Notes: generated from the sequence alone by a model not told the origin. 64,000 bases of DNA from Novosphingobium sp. ZN18A2 (GCF_036784765.1 NZ_CP136651.1:558001-622000); one strand, 5' to 3'. Positions 9,298 to 18,843 are shown, counted from the first letter of the stretch. Made by a program: numbers and translations.

Positions 9298-9963
9298 ATG
9301 AAGCTCGTCATCGGCAACAAGAACTATTCCAGCTGGTCGCTGCGGGCCTGGCTTGCGGCGAAGCAATCGGGGCTTGCCTTCGAAGAGATCATGGTCCCGC
9401 TTTATGGCGAGGACTGGGACGAAGCGAAGAAGGACGGCGAACTGGCGCCGTCTTCCGGCAAGGTGCCGATCCTGTGGGATGGCGAGACCGTGGTGTGGGA
9501 CAGCCTGGCGATCGTGGAATTCCTGGCGGATCGCGTCGGGCGCGACCGGTTCTGGCCGAAAGACGATGCGGCGCGCGGCATGGCCCGATCGATGGTTGCA
9601 GAAATGCACTCGTCCTATTTCGCGCTGCGCCGCCAGTTGCCGATGAACATCCGCAAGCGATTCGAAGGGTTCGAAGTGCCTGACGATGCGAAAGCGGACA
9701 TCGTGCGCATCCTGACCCTTTGGGCAGAGGCGCGCGCGCGCTTCGGCAAGGGCGGGCCGTTCCTGTTCGGCACGTTCGGCGCGGCGGACGTGATCTATGC
9801 CCCGGTCGTGTCACGGTTCATCAGCTATGGCGTGCCGGTGCCGGGCTTCGCCGTCGCCTATATGCAGGCGGTGTGGGAACACGACTGGATGCAGGCCTGG
9901 GTCAAGGCCGCAGAGGACGAGGAATGGACCATCGCGCAGTTCGAAAAGCCGCAGGCCCAATGA
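9298..9963 (+). CDS. Glutathione S-transferase family protein
   Basis: The 221-residue protein opens with the thioredoxin-fold segment LVIGNKNYSSWSLRAWLAAK, with the serine pair typical of a GST active site. SGKVPILWDGE, the cis-proline loop, and SLAIVEFLAD follow, then an all-helical C-terminal domain. Glutathione conjugation or peroxide reduction is the family activity; the substrate is unknown. The ATG follows AAGGAG at a short spacing. The stop codon overlaps the start of the downstream nuclease gene (ATGA), which suggests coupled translation of a cytosolic and an exported protein. Confidence 0.92.
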   Translation: MKLVIGNKNYSSWSLRAWLAAKQSGLAFEEIMVPLYGEDWDEAKKDGELAPSSGKVPILWDGETVVWDSLAIVEFLADRVGRDRFWPKDDAARGMARSMVAEMHSSYFALRRQLPMNIRKRFEGFEVPDDAKADIVRILTLWAEARARFGKGGPFLFGTFGAADVIYAPVVSRFISYGVPVPGFAVAYMQAVWEHDWMQAWVKAAEDEEWTIAQFEKPQAQ

Positions 9964-10808
9964 TGCGCGGATGGGCGGCGGCGGCGCTTGCGCTGGCCGC
10001 CATGCTGCTGCCGCAGCCGGTGCTGGCCTGGGGCGCCTACGGCCACCGCACGATTGCCGAAATCGCGCTGGACAACGTCACGCCGCAAACCCGCGCGCGG
10101 ATCGCCGCGCTGATCGCGGACAACGCAGCGCTGGGCACGCCCGATTGCCCGGTCCATTCGCTGTCCGATGCCTCGGTGTGGCCCGATTGCATCCGCCACG
10201 ACCGGACGCGCTGGGCCTATACCTTCCCGTGGCACTACCAGACCGAGCCGGTGTGCTCGCCCTATGACGTGAAGGCCCACTGCGCGAACGGCAACTGCGT
10301 GTCCGCGCAGATTGAGCGCGACATATACATCCTGAAAAACCGCAAACTGCCGCGCGCCCAGCGGCTGCGCGCACTGGTGTTCCTTACCCACTTCGTTGGC
10401 GATATTCACCAGCCGCTGCATTCGGGCGACGATAACGACGCGGGCGGGAACCGGGTGAAGGCGGACTATGGCATCGTGCCCGGCCTCAACCTGCACTGGG
10501 TGTGGGACGGGCCGCTGGCCGAACGCGCGATCTCGTCCGCCAGCCCCGCGCTGGTGCACCGCTTTTCACCGGCCGAAAGGGCGAAGCTCGATGGCGGCAC
10601 CGTCGCCGACTGGGGCCGTGAAAGCTGGGAACTGGCCAAACGCTTCGTCTATCCCGAAGACACCGGAAAAGACCCGTGCACCGGCGGAAAGGCCACGCAT
10701 GCGAAGCTGACGGACAAGCAGATCGAAGCGGCGCTTCCGGTGATCCGCAAGCGGATAGAGCAGGCCGGATTGCGCCTTGCCCGCGTGCTGGACGAATCGC
10801 TGGGCTGA
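9960..10808 (+). CDS. Secreted S1/P1-type zinc nuclease
   Basis: The protein has 282 residues. A signal peptide ends QPVLA, with cleavage expected before Trp24. In S1/P1 nucleases the mature N-terminal tryptophan itself binds zinc, and here the mature end WGAYGHRT fits exactly. Other metal ligands are visible: VWPD, WHYQTEP, HFVGDIHQPLHSG with the paired histidines and aspartate, and HWVWD. Such enzymes cleave single-stranded DNA and RNA outside the cytoplasm, probably in the periplasm here. The ATG overlaps the GST stop. Several cysteines (PDCP, PDC, VCSPYDVKAHC, NC) could form disulfides. Confidence 0.93.
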   Translation: MMRGWAAAALALAAMLLPQPVLAWGAYGHRTIAEIALDNVTPQTRARIAALIADNAALGTPDCPVHSLSDASVWPDCIRHDRTRWAYTFPWHYQTEPVCSPYDVKAHCANGNCVSAQIERDIYILKNRKLPRAQRLRALVFLTHFVGDIHQPLHSGDDNDAGGNRVKADYGIVPGLNLHWVWDGPLAERAISSASPALVHRFSPAERAKLDGGTVADWGRESWELAKRFVYPEDTGKDPCTGGKATHAKLTDKQIEAALPVIRKRIEQAGLRLARVLDESLG

Positions 10809-10835
10809 CCGGAGGCGGGGCAGCCCGCGCGCCCC

Positions 10836-11300
10836 TTATCTCGGTCGCCGGGCCGGATAGGGCGTGCCGTCGCGGTGGAAGTACCCTTCGCCGCTGAACG
10901 TCATGTCTATGTCCGTATAGCCGCCGCTTCCGTCCATGTTGCCCGCGCCGACAACCACGAACGTACAGTCCGTTTCGCTCCGGTTCTGCAGGTGGTGGCC
11001 GTTCTTCACACCGGCGGGGAACGCCGCGCAGTCTCCCGGTCGCAAAACGGTTTCGCCGTCGTCCTCCACCAGCACCGCCTCGCCCGAAAGCATGACGAGG
11101 AACTCGTCCTCGTCGTCGTGCCAGTGCCGCTGTGAAGACCATGCGCCGGGCTTGAGCACAACGTGGCTTGCGCCCATGTGCTTCAGCCCGCCGACCGGCG
11201 CAAGGCGACGATACCAGCGCCCGGAAACGGGTTGGTCGAACGGGTCGGGATATCCGGTGCGGTTGGTAAGCTCTATGGCCTCAAGGTCCAGTCTTGGCAT
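10836..11300 (-). CDS. Cupin-domain protein
   Basis: The 154-residue, single-domain cupin has the first metal-binding motif in HWHDDEDEFLVMLSGE and the second half in LRPGDCAAFPAGVKNGHHLQN. The short family is widely found and includes sugar isomerases, dioxygenases and storage-like proteins; I cannot assign a reaction. It starts MPRLDLEAIELTNRTGYP. The segment YRRLAPVGGL resembles uncharacterised cupins annotated as transcriptional-regulator-like. It is convergent with the nuclease gene and divergent from dapE. Confidence 0.85.
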   Translation of the reverse strand: MPRLDLEAIELTNRTGYPDPFDQPVSGRWYRRLAPVGGLKHMGASHVVLKPGAWSSQRHWHDDEDEFLVMLSGEAVLVEDDGETVLRPGDCAAFPAGVKNGHHLQNRSETDCTFVVVGAGNMDGSGGYTDIDMTFSGEGYFHRDGTPYPARRPR

Positions 11301-11357
11301 GGGCGCGCTGCTCCTGCTTGTCTCGCCACGGCATAGCCCATATGCGGGGTGTCAGTC

Positions 11358-12488
11358 ATGACCGCATCTTCCGTAGCCGCGCTGGCCGAAAGGCTGATCG
11401 AATGTCCGTCCGTTACCCCGGCGGCGGGGCTGGTGTTCGATTCGCTTGAAGCGATGCTGGTGCCGCTGGGCTTCGCGGTTACGCGCTTCCACGATGGCGA
11501 ACCGCCCGACGGGCCGGTTGAAAACCTGTTCGCGATCCGGCGCGGGCCGCAAGGCAGCCGCCATTTCGCCTTTGCCGGCCACGTGGATGTCGTTCCACCG
11601 GGTGAGGGATGGGAAAGCGCGCCTTTCGCGCCCGAAGTGCGCGGAGACCTGCTTTACGGCCGCGGCGCGGTGGACATGAAGGGGTCCATCGCGGCGATGG
11701 TCGCGGCGGTAAGCGCCATCCCAGAAGACGCGGGGACGATCAGCTTCGTGATCACCGGGGACGAGGAAGGCCCGGCGCGTTTCGGCACCGTCTCGCTGAT
11801 CGCGCATATGCGCGAACGCGGCGATATTCCGGACCTGTGCCTTGTGGGAGAGCCGACATCGGTGAACCGGCTGGGCGACATGGTGAAGATCGGGCGGCGC
11901 GGATCGGTCAACATGTGGCTTTCGGTAAAGGGCGTGCAGGGCCACGTCGCCTATCCGCACCTTGCCGATAATCCGATCACCAGGCTGGTCGCGCTGCTGG
12001 CCGAACTGGACGAAATCGTGCTCGACCAAGGCACCGACTGGTTCCAGGCCTCGAACCTGGAAGTCACCGACCTGGAAGTTGGCAACCCCGCGCACAACGT
12101 GATCCCCGCCGAAGCGAAGGCGCGCATCTCTGTGCGGTTCAATGACCTGCATACCGGTGCGGAACTGGTGGCGCGGGTAGAGGAAGTCGCCGCGCGGCAC
12201 GGCGGCACGGTGAAGGGAATCGTTTCGGGCGAAGCCTTCCTGACCCCGCCGGGACACTTCTCGGACATAGTGGTGGCCGCGATCCGCGCCGAAACGGACA
12301 TCGAGCCGGAACTGTCCACCAGCGGCGGAACGTCCGACGCGCGGTTCCTGAAAGACCTGTGCCCGGTGATCGAATTCGGCCTGTGCAACGCGACGATGCA
12401 CAAGACCGACGAGGCCGTGGCGCTGGCCGACCTTGACGTGCTGGCGCGCATCTTCGCCCGCATCGCGCAGGCCGCGCTCAGGCGTTGA
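11358..12488 (+). CDS. dapE: Succinyl-diaminopimelate desuccinylase
   Basis: DapE removes succinate from N-succinyl-LL-diaminopimelate in lysine and peptidoglycan precursor synthesis. The 376-residue protein shows the dinuclear zinc motifs GHVDVVPPGE (His75, Asp77), YGRGAVDMKGS and TGDEEGPARFGT with the catalytic Glu pair. It also has the C-terminal STSGGTSDARF and the late metal histidine in CNATMHKTDE. This is the DapE rather than ArgE pattern. A GTG at 11349 is a possible earlier start; ATG 11358 gives the normal N-terminus. It stands alone, with no other dap gene nearby. Confidence 0.95.
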   Translation: MTASSVAALAERLIECPSVTPAAGLVFDSLEAMLVPLGFAVTRFHDGEPPDGPVENLFAIRRGPQGSRHFAFAGHVDVVPPGEGWESAPFAPEVRGDLLYGRGAVDMKGSIAAMVAAVSAIPEDAGTISFVITGDEEGPARFGTVSLIAHMRERGDIPDLCLVGEPTSVNRLGDMVKIGRRGSVNMWLSVKGVQGHVAYPHLADNPITRLVALLAELDEIVLDQGTDWFQASNLEVTDLEVGNPAHNVIPAEAKARISVRFNDLHTGAELVARVEEVAARHGGTVKGIVSGEAFLTPPGHFSDIVVAAIRAETDIEPELSTSGGTSDARFLKDLCPVIEFGLCNATMHKTDEAVALADLDVLARIFARIAQAALRR

Positions 12489-12489
12489 G

Positions 12490-13065
12490 TCAGCGCGCCT
12501 TGCGCAGCACGATATAGACCGCGCCCGCGCCGCCGTGGCGCGGCTGGGCCGGGCGCACGGCGGCGATCCGGTCCGCGTGCGGGCTTGCCGCCAGCCAGTC
12601 GAGCAGTTTTGCCCGGATCGCGCCGCGCCGTTCGCCGCGCTGGTCATGGTGCCCGTGCGGGCGATGCTTGCCTGCCACCAGCAGAACCACGCGCGCGCCC
12701 ATCGCCATCGCCTGCGCCAGACCGTTGACCAGCCTTGCGTGCGCGGCATCCAGCCCGTGGCCGTGAAGGTCGATGGTCACATCCGGCTCGATACTGCCGC
12801 GTGACAGCTTGCGCTCCCACGACGTGTCGAGCCCGTGGCGCGTCAGTGGACGCGGCGCGGCGGAAGGGGTGGGGGCTGGCGCGGGGCGGGGCGCCGGGAC
12901 GCGGCCTTTGGGTTTGGGCCCGGACAGCGGCGGCTGCGAGGCGGGCGGGGCGGAAACCGGATGATGTTCGCGCAACGCGGGGCGCGAATGGATCGGCGTG
13001 ACCGTGTCTGTCACGCGCTTCCACAGTGCCGCCTCTTCGGGCGTCAGTCCGCGCGGGGGCCTCAT
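12490..13065 (-). CDS. Smr-domain protein
   Basis: The 191-residue protein starts MRPPRGLTPEEAALWKRV. A proline-rich, probably disordered stretch covers about residues 40-85. A C-terminal Smr domain follows, containing TIDLHGHGLDAAHARLVNG and GARVVLLVAGKH. Smr domains of MutS2-like proteins and of small stand-alone proteins bind or nick nucleic acid; the LDLHG-type motif is present here as IDLHG. The ATG overlaps the mltA stop by four bases, so it is the last gene of the Tim44-mltA-smr operon. The same Tim44-MltA-Smr order is common in alphaproteobacteria. Confidence 0.88.
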   Translation of the reverse strand: MRPPRGLTPEEAALWKRVTDTVTPIHSRPALREHHPVSAPPASQPPLSGPKPKGRVPAPRPAPAPTPSAAPRPLTRHGLDTSWERKLSRGSIEPDVTIDLHGHGLDAAHARLVNGLAQAMAMGARVVLLVAGKHRPHGHHDQRGERRGAIRAKLLDWLAASPHADRIAAVRPAQPRHGGAGAVYIVLRKAR

Positions 13066-14306
13066 CGCCCGGTCAGCCGCGCAACCGTTCCCCTTGGCAG
13101 CAGCAGCAGCGCCCGTCCGTGCGCGCTCATCCCGCCCGCGACGGTCTTTGCGCGTTCGCCCGCGCCCCAGAATGTATCGAAACGGTTGGCGCCCTTGATC
13201 GCGCCGCCGGTGTCCTGCGCCACCCAAAGCCCGTCCGCCTCCGGGTTGTCCATGCCTTCCAGCAGCACCGGCGCGCCCAGCGGGACGAAAGCCGGATCGG
13301 CGGCGACGCTTACCGAGCCGCGCACCGGAACGCCCAGCGCGCCCAGCGGCCCGTCACCGTCCAGTTCGCGGAAGAATACCCAGCTGGCGTTCTCGTCCAT
13401 CAGGGCGCGGCCTTCCGCCGGGTGATCGCGCAGGTACTGGACGATTCCCTGCATCGATGCCGGATACTCTCCCGGCCCGTCGCCGAACAGGCCGCGCTGG
13501 CGCATCAGCGAACCGATGCCGGTATAGGGTTGCCCGTTCTGCCCCGCATAACCGATCCGCATCACCGTGCCGTCGGGCGCGCGCAAGCGGCCCGATCCCT
13601 GGATCTGCAGGAAGAAGAAGTCGATCGGGTCTTTCGCCCAGGCAATCTCCAGCCCCTTGCCGGCCAGCGCGCCCGCATCGATCTGCGCGCGCGTGTAATA
13701 GGGCACGAAATTGCCGTCGGCATCGTACCGGCCAAGCGGCTGGCGGCCAGAGGCTGTAGGCGGCGCATCGCCCGGCGCCGCGCGCACAAGGTCGGGTGGC
13801 AGGCCATAGACGGGAACGTCGTATCCCGGCAGGTGCTGGCGCGATCCGGCGATCTGCGGCTCGAAATAGCCGGTTGCGAAAGCCTTGCCGCTGCCGACCT
13901 CTGCGGTTTCGAACCATGTTTCGAAAAAGCGGCGCGCATCCGCCTTCGGCCAGGCGGCCGCGGCGTTGCAGGCGGGCACCCAGTCTGCCGGGCGGGTCAA
14001 CCCGCTGGCATCGGCGCGGACCGTCAGGCGGGGGCAGCTTTCGATGAAAGAGGACAGCGCGCTGGCTGCCCGATCGCCCCCCGAAGCGCCATTCGCGGAC
14101 AGGCGGCCTGCCGATGCGTCCGCGTTCGTCGGCGTCCCTATGCGCGCTACGCGCCCGAAGCTGAGGCCGGACAACAGCGGCCCGCGCGATACGCCGGCAA
14201 GCGCCGCCGTTGCGGGCGGGGCAGGCGGCGTAACCGGGGCGGGCGGCACGATCCTTGCGCAAGATGAAAGCGCGGCAAGCGCGATGGACGCCGTAAAACA
14301 CCGCAT
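13062..14306 (-). CDS. mltA: Membrane-bound lytic murein transglycosylase A
   Basis: MltA cleaves peptidoglycan glycan strands to 1,6-anhydromuropeptides at the outer membrane. With ATG 14306 the protein starts MRCFTASIALAALSSC, a short lipoprotein signal with lipobox LSSC. ATG 14369 is an alternative that adds 21 residues and begins only 7 bases after the upstream stop. The MltA domain (PVYGLPPDL, GYDADGN-like and YYTRAQID segments, IQGSG) is followed by a 3D domain that ends WVAQDTGGAIKGANRFD, containing the catalytic aspartate region. The family's full architecture is present. It is probably cotranscribed with the Tim44-like gene and Smr. Confidence 0.92.
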   Translation of the reverse strand: MRCFTASIALAALSSCARIVPPAPVTPPAPPATAALAGVSRGPLLSGLSFGRVARIGTPTNADASAGRLSANGASGGDRAASALSSFIESCPRLTVRADASGLTRPADWVPACNAAAAWPKADARRFFETWFETAEVGSGKAFATGYFEPQIAGSRQHLPGYDVPVYGLPPDLVRAAPGDAPPTASGRQPLGRYDADGNFVPYYTRAQIDAGALAGKGLEIAWAKDPIDFFFLQIQGSGRLRAPDGTVMRIGYAGQNGQPYTGIGSLMRQRGLFGDGPGEYPASMQGIVQYLRDHPAEGRALMDENASWVFFRELDGDGPLGALGVPVRGSVSVAADPAFVPLGAPVLLEGMDNPEADGLWVAQDTGGAIKGANRFDTFWGAGERAKTVAGGMSAHGRALLLLPRGTVARLTGR

Positions 14307-14376
14307 CGCGCGCTGGCTTTGCACGACCCCACCCCCAACGGCCCGTTCCCTGACGGCCCGTTCCATCATCTAAGGA

Positions 14377-15057
14377 TCAGCCCTCGTCGGTTTCGTCGAG
14401 CAGCCAGTCAGGATCTTGCGAGGTAAGATCGCGCGAGAAGGTCCACACGTCGTGCGTCTCGATCGCGTCGTCGAGCGATCCGGCAATGACGTTGCCGTCC
14501 TTGTCACGCGTGACAGCGGCGATATCGGCGCGGAACCGCACGGTTATGCGCGCGGTCGGCGCGTCGAAGTCGGCGCCGGTAATCGTCGCTTCCTCTATGC
14601 GGATCAGGCGGTTATCGACCGTCTCTCCCGCTTCCACGCGCGCATCGATGGCGGAGGCGAAGCTTTCATAGACGTCCGAATCGCAAAGCTGGGCCAGTTC
14701 TTCCTTGTCGCCGCGCCAGAACGCTTCCAGCACCATGCCGTATGCGCCGCGCGCACCCACCAGGAACAGGCCCACATCGAAGCGCCGGTCTGCCGCAACG
14801 ATCGCGCGGATGCCGTTTTCGGCGCCGGGTATAAGGCCGGGCCGCTCCAACTCTCCCGCATCGCGCGGGCGGGCGGAAGTCTGTGATTTTTCATTGATCT
14901 TCGGCATGGCGGGGCGGGCCGCGCGCGACGGGTCGGTCTGTTCCACACGCCCGCGCAACGGATCCTCGTTCTGTTCGGGGCGCCGCCCGAGAACAGAGTA
15001 CAGCCGCAGCCCCAGAAAGGCCGCGATCATCGCCAGGATCACAATCTCAACAATCAC
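14377..15057 (-). CDS. Tim44-like domain protein
   Basis: The 226-residue protein has an N-terminal membrane helix (EIVILAMIAAFLGLRLYSVLG) followed by a polar linker. The Tim44-like domain runs from about residue 75 (GIRAIVAADRRFD) to the end, with THDVWTFSRD typical of the family. In mitochondria the relative links the TIM23 channel to Hsp70; in alphaproteobacteria the role is unclear. The open frame reaches further upstream. GTG 15057 gives the usual short N-terminus directly before the membrane helix. It heads the operon with mltA and is divergent from secB. Confidence 0.88.
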   Translation of the reverse strand: MIVEIVILAMIAAFLGLRLYSVLGRRPEQNEDPLRGRVEQTDPSRAARPAMPKINEKSQTSARPRDAGELERPGLIPGAENGIRAIVAADRRFDVGLFLVGARGAYGMVLEAFWRGDKEELAQLCDSDVYESFASAIDARVEAGETVDNRLIRIEEATITGADFDAPTARITVRFRADIAAVTRDKDGNVIAGSLDDAIETHDVWTFSRDLTSQDPDWLLDETDEG

Positions 15058-15120
15058 GTCTACTATCCCGTTTCGCGGCCCTCTCCGATAGGCGGAGCGC
15101 CGCACCAGTCCACCGTGCCT

Positions 15121-15148
15121 TAAATAGGTACGAAACTCAAATGAACAA
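15121..15148 (-). promoter_or_regulatory. Candidate promoter for the Tim44-mltA-smr operon
   Basis: Read on the minus strand, TTGTTC (15148-15143) and TATTTA (15126-15121) are separated by 16 bases. They lie about 64 bases before the Tim44-like start, in the unusually AT-rich part of the 295-base gap shared with secB. I see no other gene in that gap. Confidence 0.35.
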
Positions 15149-15352
15149 CGCGTGCACGGCGGCCGGGTGCCATCGCGGGACGAAAAAAGTTGCAGTTGCG
15201 TGTCGTGCGCGTCACGCTTCGGCCGCTTGCAGCCGCCGTTCGGCAAGGCACGCGGCGCATCGCGCGCCGCGGCGCGATTGCCGCGCCGTTTCCATGGTGC
15301 TAGGCGGCGCGCGAACCGTTCACTTCGCACGATACGAAAGCAGACAGACATC

Positions 15353-15880
15353 ATGGCCGACGAAGGCAACATCATTTCCGACCTGAACATCGACGGCGCG
15401 CAGCCCAACGGCGAAGATACCGGCCCGGCGGTGGGCGTGATCGCGCAGTACGTGAAAGACCTTTCGGTCGAAAACCCGAATGCGCCCGCCAGCTACCAGT
15501 GGCAGAGCCAGCCGGAAATCGGCGTGGAATTCAACATCGCCGCCAATGCCGTGGGCGACGACGCGCACGAGATCGAACTGAAGGTGAAGATCAACGCGAA
15601 GGCGCCCGAAGGCACGCAGTTCATCGTCGAGCTGTCCTATTGCGGGTTGATCGGCATGCGCAACGTGCCGGAAGACCAGGCGCACGCGTTCCTTTATGCC
15701 GAAGGCCCGCGCATCCTGTTCCCCTTCGCCCGCCGGGTGATCGCCGATGCCGTGCGCGATGCCGGTTATCCGCCGCTGATGCTTGAGCCGATCGACTTCA
15801 CCGGCCTTTACATGCAGCAGCTGGCCCAGCGCCAGGCTGAGGAAGGCGCTGCCGGCGAAACCCCGGCAGGCAACGCCTGA
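15353..15880 (+). CDS. secB: Protein-export chaperone SecB
   Basis: SecB keeps precursors unfolded and hands them to SecA. The 175-residue protein has the family body: VIAQYVKDLSVENPNAP near residue 25, EIELKVKINAK, ELSYCGLIGMRNVP, and the C-terminal FPFARRVIADAVRDAGYPPLMLEPIDFTGLY split across the dimer interface. The tail is acidic and alanine-rich. It starts MADEGNIISDLN. SecB is usual in alphaproteobacteria and fits the export load of the neighbouring envelope genes. Confidence 0.96.
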   Translation: MADEGNIISDLNIDGAQPNGEDTGPAVGVIAQYVKDLSVENPNAPASYQWQSQPEIGVEFNIAANAVGDDAHEIELKVKINAKAPEGTQFIVELSYCGLIGMRNVPEDQAHAFLYAEGPRILFPFARRVIADAVRDAGYPPLMLEPIDFTGLYMQQLAQRQAEEGAAGETPAGNA

Positions 15881-15927
15881 CCGCAAGGTTGCAGGGCCGC
15901 CGCCGGCGCTGACGGGGGAGTGCGCGC

Positions 15928-17544
15928 ATGAGTTCGCTCGTCCGCAACGTGGGCACCATCGGCGGCCTTACCGCGCTGAGCCGCGTGTTCGGCTTCGTGC
16001 GCGACATGCTGCTGGCGCGCGTGCTGGGCGCGGGGCTGGCGGCGGACGCGTTCCAGCTCGCCTTCATCCTGCCAAACACGTTCCGCCGCCTGTTCGCCGA
16101 AGGCGCGTTCAGCGTGGCCTTCGTGCCGATGTATTCGCGCGCGCTGCATGGCGAGGGTGGCGAGGAAGAGGCGGAACGCTTCGCGGACGATGTGCTTTCG
16201 GTCTTCGTCTGGGTGCTGCTGGCCTTCAGCGCGCTGGCGATGATCGCGATGCCGGGCATCGTCTGGCTGCTGGCGCACGAATACGCCAGCGTTCCGGGCA
16301 AGTTCGAACTGTCGGTCCTGCTCAGCCGGATCACGTTTCCCTATCTTGGCTTCATCAGCCTTGTCGCGATGCTGTCGGGCGTGCTCAACGCGCGTTCGCG
16401 CTTCGGACCGGGGGCGTTCGCGCCGGTGCTGCTCAACATCGTGCTGATCAGCGGGATCGTTGCCGGGTGGTGGCTGCGCGGGAAAAGCGGCGACGATCGC
16501 GTCGTCGCGCTGGCGCTGGCGGTCGCGGTCAGCATCGCGGGCCTTGCGCAGTTCCTCTACCTTTGGTGGGCGGCGCGAAAGGACGGCGTGAAGCTGAAAG
16601 TCACGCTGCCCCGGATGACGCCCGAAGTGCGCAAGCTGGGCATGCTGATCCTGCCCGCCACGTTCGGCGCGGGAATCTACCAGGTCAGCCAGTTCGTCGA
16701 CACGTTCTTCGCCACCAGCCTGCCGCAGGGTTCGCTCACCCTGCTCAAACTGGCGGACCGGCTGAACCAGATGCCGCTGGGCATCGTTGGCATCGCGCTG
16801 GGCACCGCGATCCTGCCGATGCTTTCGCGCCATATTCAGCTTGACGACACGGCCGAAGCGCAGCGCCTGCAATCGAACGCGTTCGAAATGGCGACGCTGC
16901 TGACGCTGCCCGCCGCCGCCGCGCTGGCGGTCTGCGCGCCCGCTTTTACCGCGGCCTTCTTCGTGGGCGGCAAGTTCACCGCCAGCGACGGGGCGACGAT
17001 GGCGAACATCGTGGTCGCGCTGGTCGCGGGGCTGCCCGCATACGTGATCGTCAAGATCCTGAACCCCGGCTTCTTCGCGCGTGAGGATACGCGCACGCCG
17101 GTATGGACCGCGCTGGCCGCGCTGATCTTCAATATCGCGGTGAACCTTGTGGTGGTGCGCCGCTTCGGCATCGTGGGACTAGCCGGCGCGACAGCGGCAT
17201 CGGCCAGCCTCAACTGCGTGTTGCTCTACACCATCCTGCACAGGCGCGGCTGGTTCCACTTTACCGCGAAACTTGCGGGCCGGATCGCGCGCCAGCTTGT
17301 CGCGGTGGCGGCGATGACGGTGCTGCTGTGGTTCCTGATGCCGCTGATGGCCGGGCACTATCACGGCAACGCGCTGGAGCGCGTGTGGTCGCTGGCCGTG
17401 CTGGTTCTGGCGGGCGCGGGGGTGTTCTTCGCCGTTGCCTGGCTGGTCGGCGCGCTCGACAAGGATCTGATCGCGCAATTGCGCCGCCGCCGCCCGGCGA
17501 AAGCGCCTGCTTCTGCCGGGCCGGGCGATGAACCGGGCAGTTGA
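15928..17544 (+). CDS. murJ: Lipid II flippase MurJ
   Basis: This is a 538-residue polytopic membrane protein of the MviN/MurJ family. It opens with VGTIGGLTALSRVFGFVRDM, which carries the conserved arginine pair of the first helix. FQLAFILPNTFRRLFAEGAF, LADRLNQMPLGIVGIALGTA and ILNPGFFAREDTRTP further match the family. MurJ flips undecaprenyl-linked lipid II across the inner membrane for cell-wall growth. UppP, which recycles the same lipid carrier, lies 33 kb away in the same window. The start follows GGGGGAG. A small hairpin CGTGC/GCACG plus TTTT at 17619-17637 could be a weak terminator. Confidence 0.96.
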   Translation: MSSLVRNVGTIGGLTALSRVFGFVRDMLLARVLGAGLAADAFQLAFILPNTFRRLFAEGAFSVAFVPMYSRALHGEGGEEEAERFADDVLSVFVWVLLAFSALAMIAMPGIVWLLAHEYASVPGKFELSVLLSRITFPYLGFISLVAMLSGVLNARSRFGPGAFAPVLLNIVLISGIVAGWWLRGKSGDDRVVALALAVAVSIAGLAQFLYLWWAARKDGVKLKVTLPRMTPEVRKLGMLILPATFGAGIYQVSQFVDTFFATSLPQGSLTLLKLADRLNQMPLGIVGIALGTAILPMLSRHIQLDDTAEAQRLQSNAFEMATLLTLPAAAALAVCAPAFTAAFFVGGKFTASDGATMANIVVALVAGLPAYVIVKILNPGFFAREDTRTPVWTALAALIFNIAVNLVVVRRFGIVGLAGATAASASLNCVLLYTILHRRGWFHFTAKLAGRIARQLVAVAAMTVLLWFLMPLMAGHYHGNALERVWSLAVLVLAGAGVFFAVAWLVGALDKDLIAQLRRRRPAKAPASAGPGDEPGS

Positions 17545-17754
17545 GGCTTTCCTTGCGCGTTTCATGTGGTATGCGCGCTTCGCTATGGAACAAGGCACTA
17601 ACCGTCAGAGCCGGAAGGCGTGCGTGAAGCACGTTTTGCGCGGCCGGGCGGCCTGGCGATGGCACAGGCCCGCCATTTGACCTTGCGCGCCGCCTGCACG
17701 GGCCGGCGCGAACCTTTGCACGTTTCCATTCCAGATTAGATGAAGGACCACGCC

Positions 17755-18810
17755 ATGCGCGTCGTTTCCGGTATCCAGCCCACGGGCAACCTCCACCTTG
17801 GCAACTATCTTGGCGCCATCCGCAACTGGGTGCGGATGCAGGACGAGATGGAGGAGGCCAATCGCGCTCAAGCAGCCGCAGGCGGTAGCGCGGAAAAGAA
17901 CCAATGCCTGTTCTTCCTTGCCGATCTGCACGCCATCTCCATGCCGCACGTCCCGGCTGACCTTTCCGCCGGAACGCTTGAGATGACGGCGGCACTGGTC
18001 GCCTGCGGGATCGATCCCGCCCGGTCGATCCTGTTCAACCAGGCGCAGGTTCCCGCCCATGCCGAACTGCAATGGCTGCTGGGCGGCACCGCGCGGATGG
18101 GCTGGCTGAACCGCATGACGCAGTGGAAGGACAAGGCGGGCAAGAACCGAGAGGGCCAGTCTGTCGCGCTGTTCACCTATCCGGTGCTTCAGGCGGCGGA
18201 CGTGCTGCTTTACCAGGCGACCCACGTGCCCGTGGGCGAGGACCAGAAGCAACACCTGGAACTGGCGCGCGACATCGCGCAGAAGTTCAACAACGATTTC
18301 TGCGCGGAAGATGCGCCGGTCTTCACCCTGCCCGACCCGATCATCCCGCCTGAAGCCGCCCGGATCATGAGCCTGCGCGACGGTTCGGCCAAGATGAGCA
18401 AGTCCGATCCTTCGGAAGCGAGCCGGATCAACCTTGCCGACGATGCCGATGCGATCATGCAGAAGATCCGCAAGGCCAGGACCGATCCCGAGCCGTTGCC
18501 GTCCGAGAAGGCGGGGCTGGAAGGCCGGGCCGAGGCGGCGAACCTTGTCGGCATCTATGCGGCGATGGCGGGCGTTACGGTGGAGGAAGTGCTGGGCCAG
18601 TTCGGCGGGCAGGGCTTTGGCGCGTTCAAGCCCGCGCTGGGCGAGCTGCTGGTCGAAACGCTGGACCCGATCGCCACGCGATTCCGCGAGTTGCGCGCCG
18701 ATCGCGAGGCGCTGGACGCGATCCTGGCACGCGGCGCGGCAAGGGCGCGCGAAATGGCCGGGCCAACGCTGGATGCGACATATCGGGCATTGGGGCTGGT
18801 GCGCGGTTAG
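17755..18810 (+). CDS. trpS: Tryptophan--tRNA ligase
   Basis: The 351-residue class I synthetase has the HIGH-type motif in [11 protein letters not shown] (residues 11-20) and KMSKS at residues 213-217. GIQPTG at the start and [11 protein letters not shown] are typical of TrpRS. An ATG at 17740 is in frame, but AAGGA in front of ATG 17755 supports the shorter form, which starts [11 protein letters not shown]. The enzyme charges tRNA-Trp. No leader peptide or T-box is visible in the 210-base upstream gap, which holds only a short doubtful ORF. Confidence 0.96.
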   Translation: MRVVSGIQPTGNLHLGNYLGAIRNWVRMQDEMEEANRAQAAAGGSAEKNQCLFFLADLHAISMPHVPADLSAGTLEMTAALVACGIDPARSILFNQAQVPAHAELQWLLGGTARMGWLNRMTQWKDKAGKNREGQSVALFTYPVLQAADVLLYQATHVPVGEDQKQHLELARDIAQKFNNDFCAEDAPVFTLPDPIIPPEAARIMSLRDGSAKMSKSDPSEASRINLADDADAIMQKIRKARTDPEPLPSEKAGLEGRAEAANLVGIYAAMAGVTVEEVLGQFGGQGFGAFKPALGELLVETLDPIATRFRELRADREALDAILARGAARAREMAGPTLDATYRALGLVRG

Positions 18811-18843
18811 GCGCCGGGGGAATTCCATCCAGGCGGGCCTGCG

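Noticed and set aside
17564..17680. 38-codon ORF between murJ and trpS, considered as a Trp-containing leader peptide
   Set aside because: It has four tryptophans, but they are not adjacent. There is no ribosome-binding site and no antiterminator/terminator pair before trpS.
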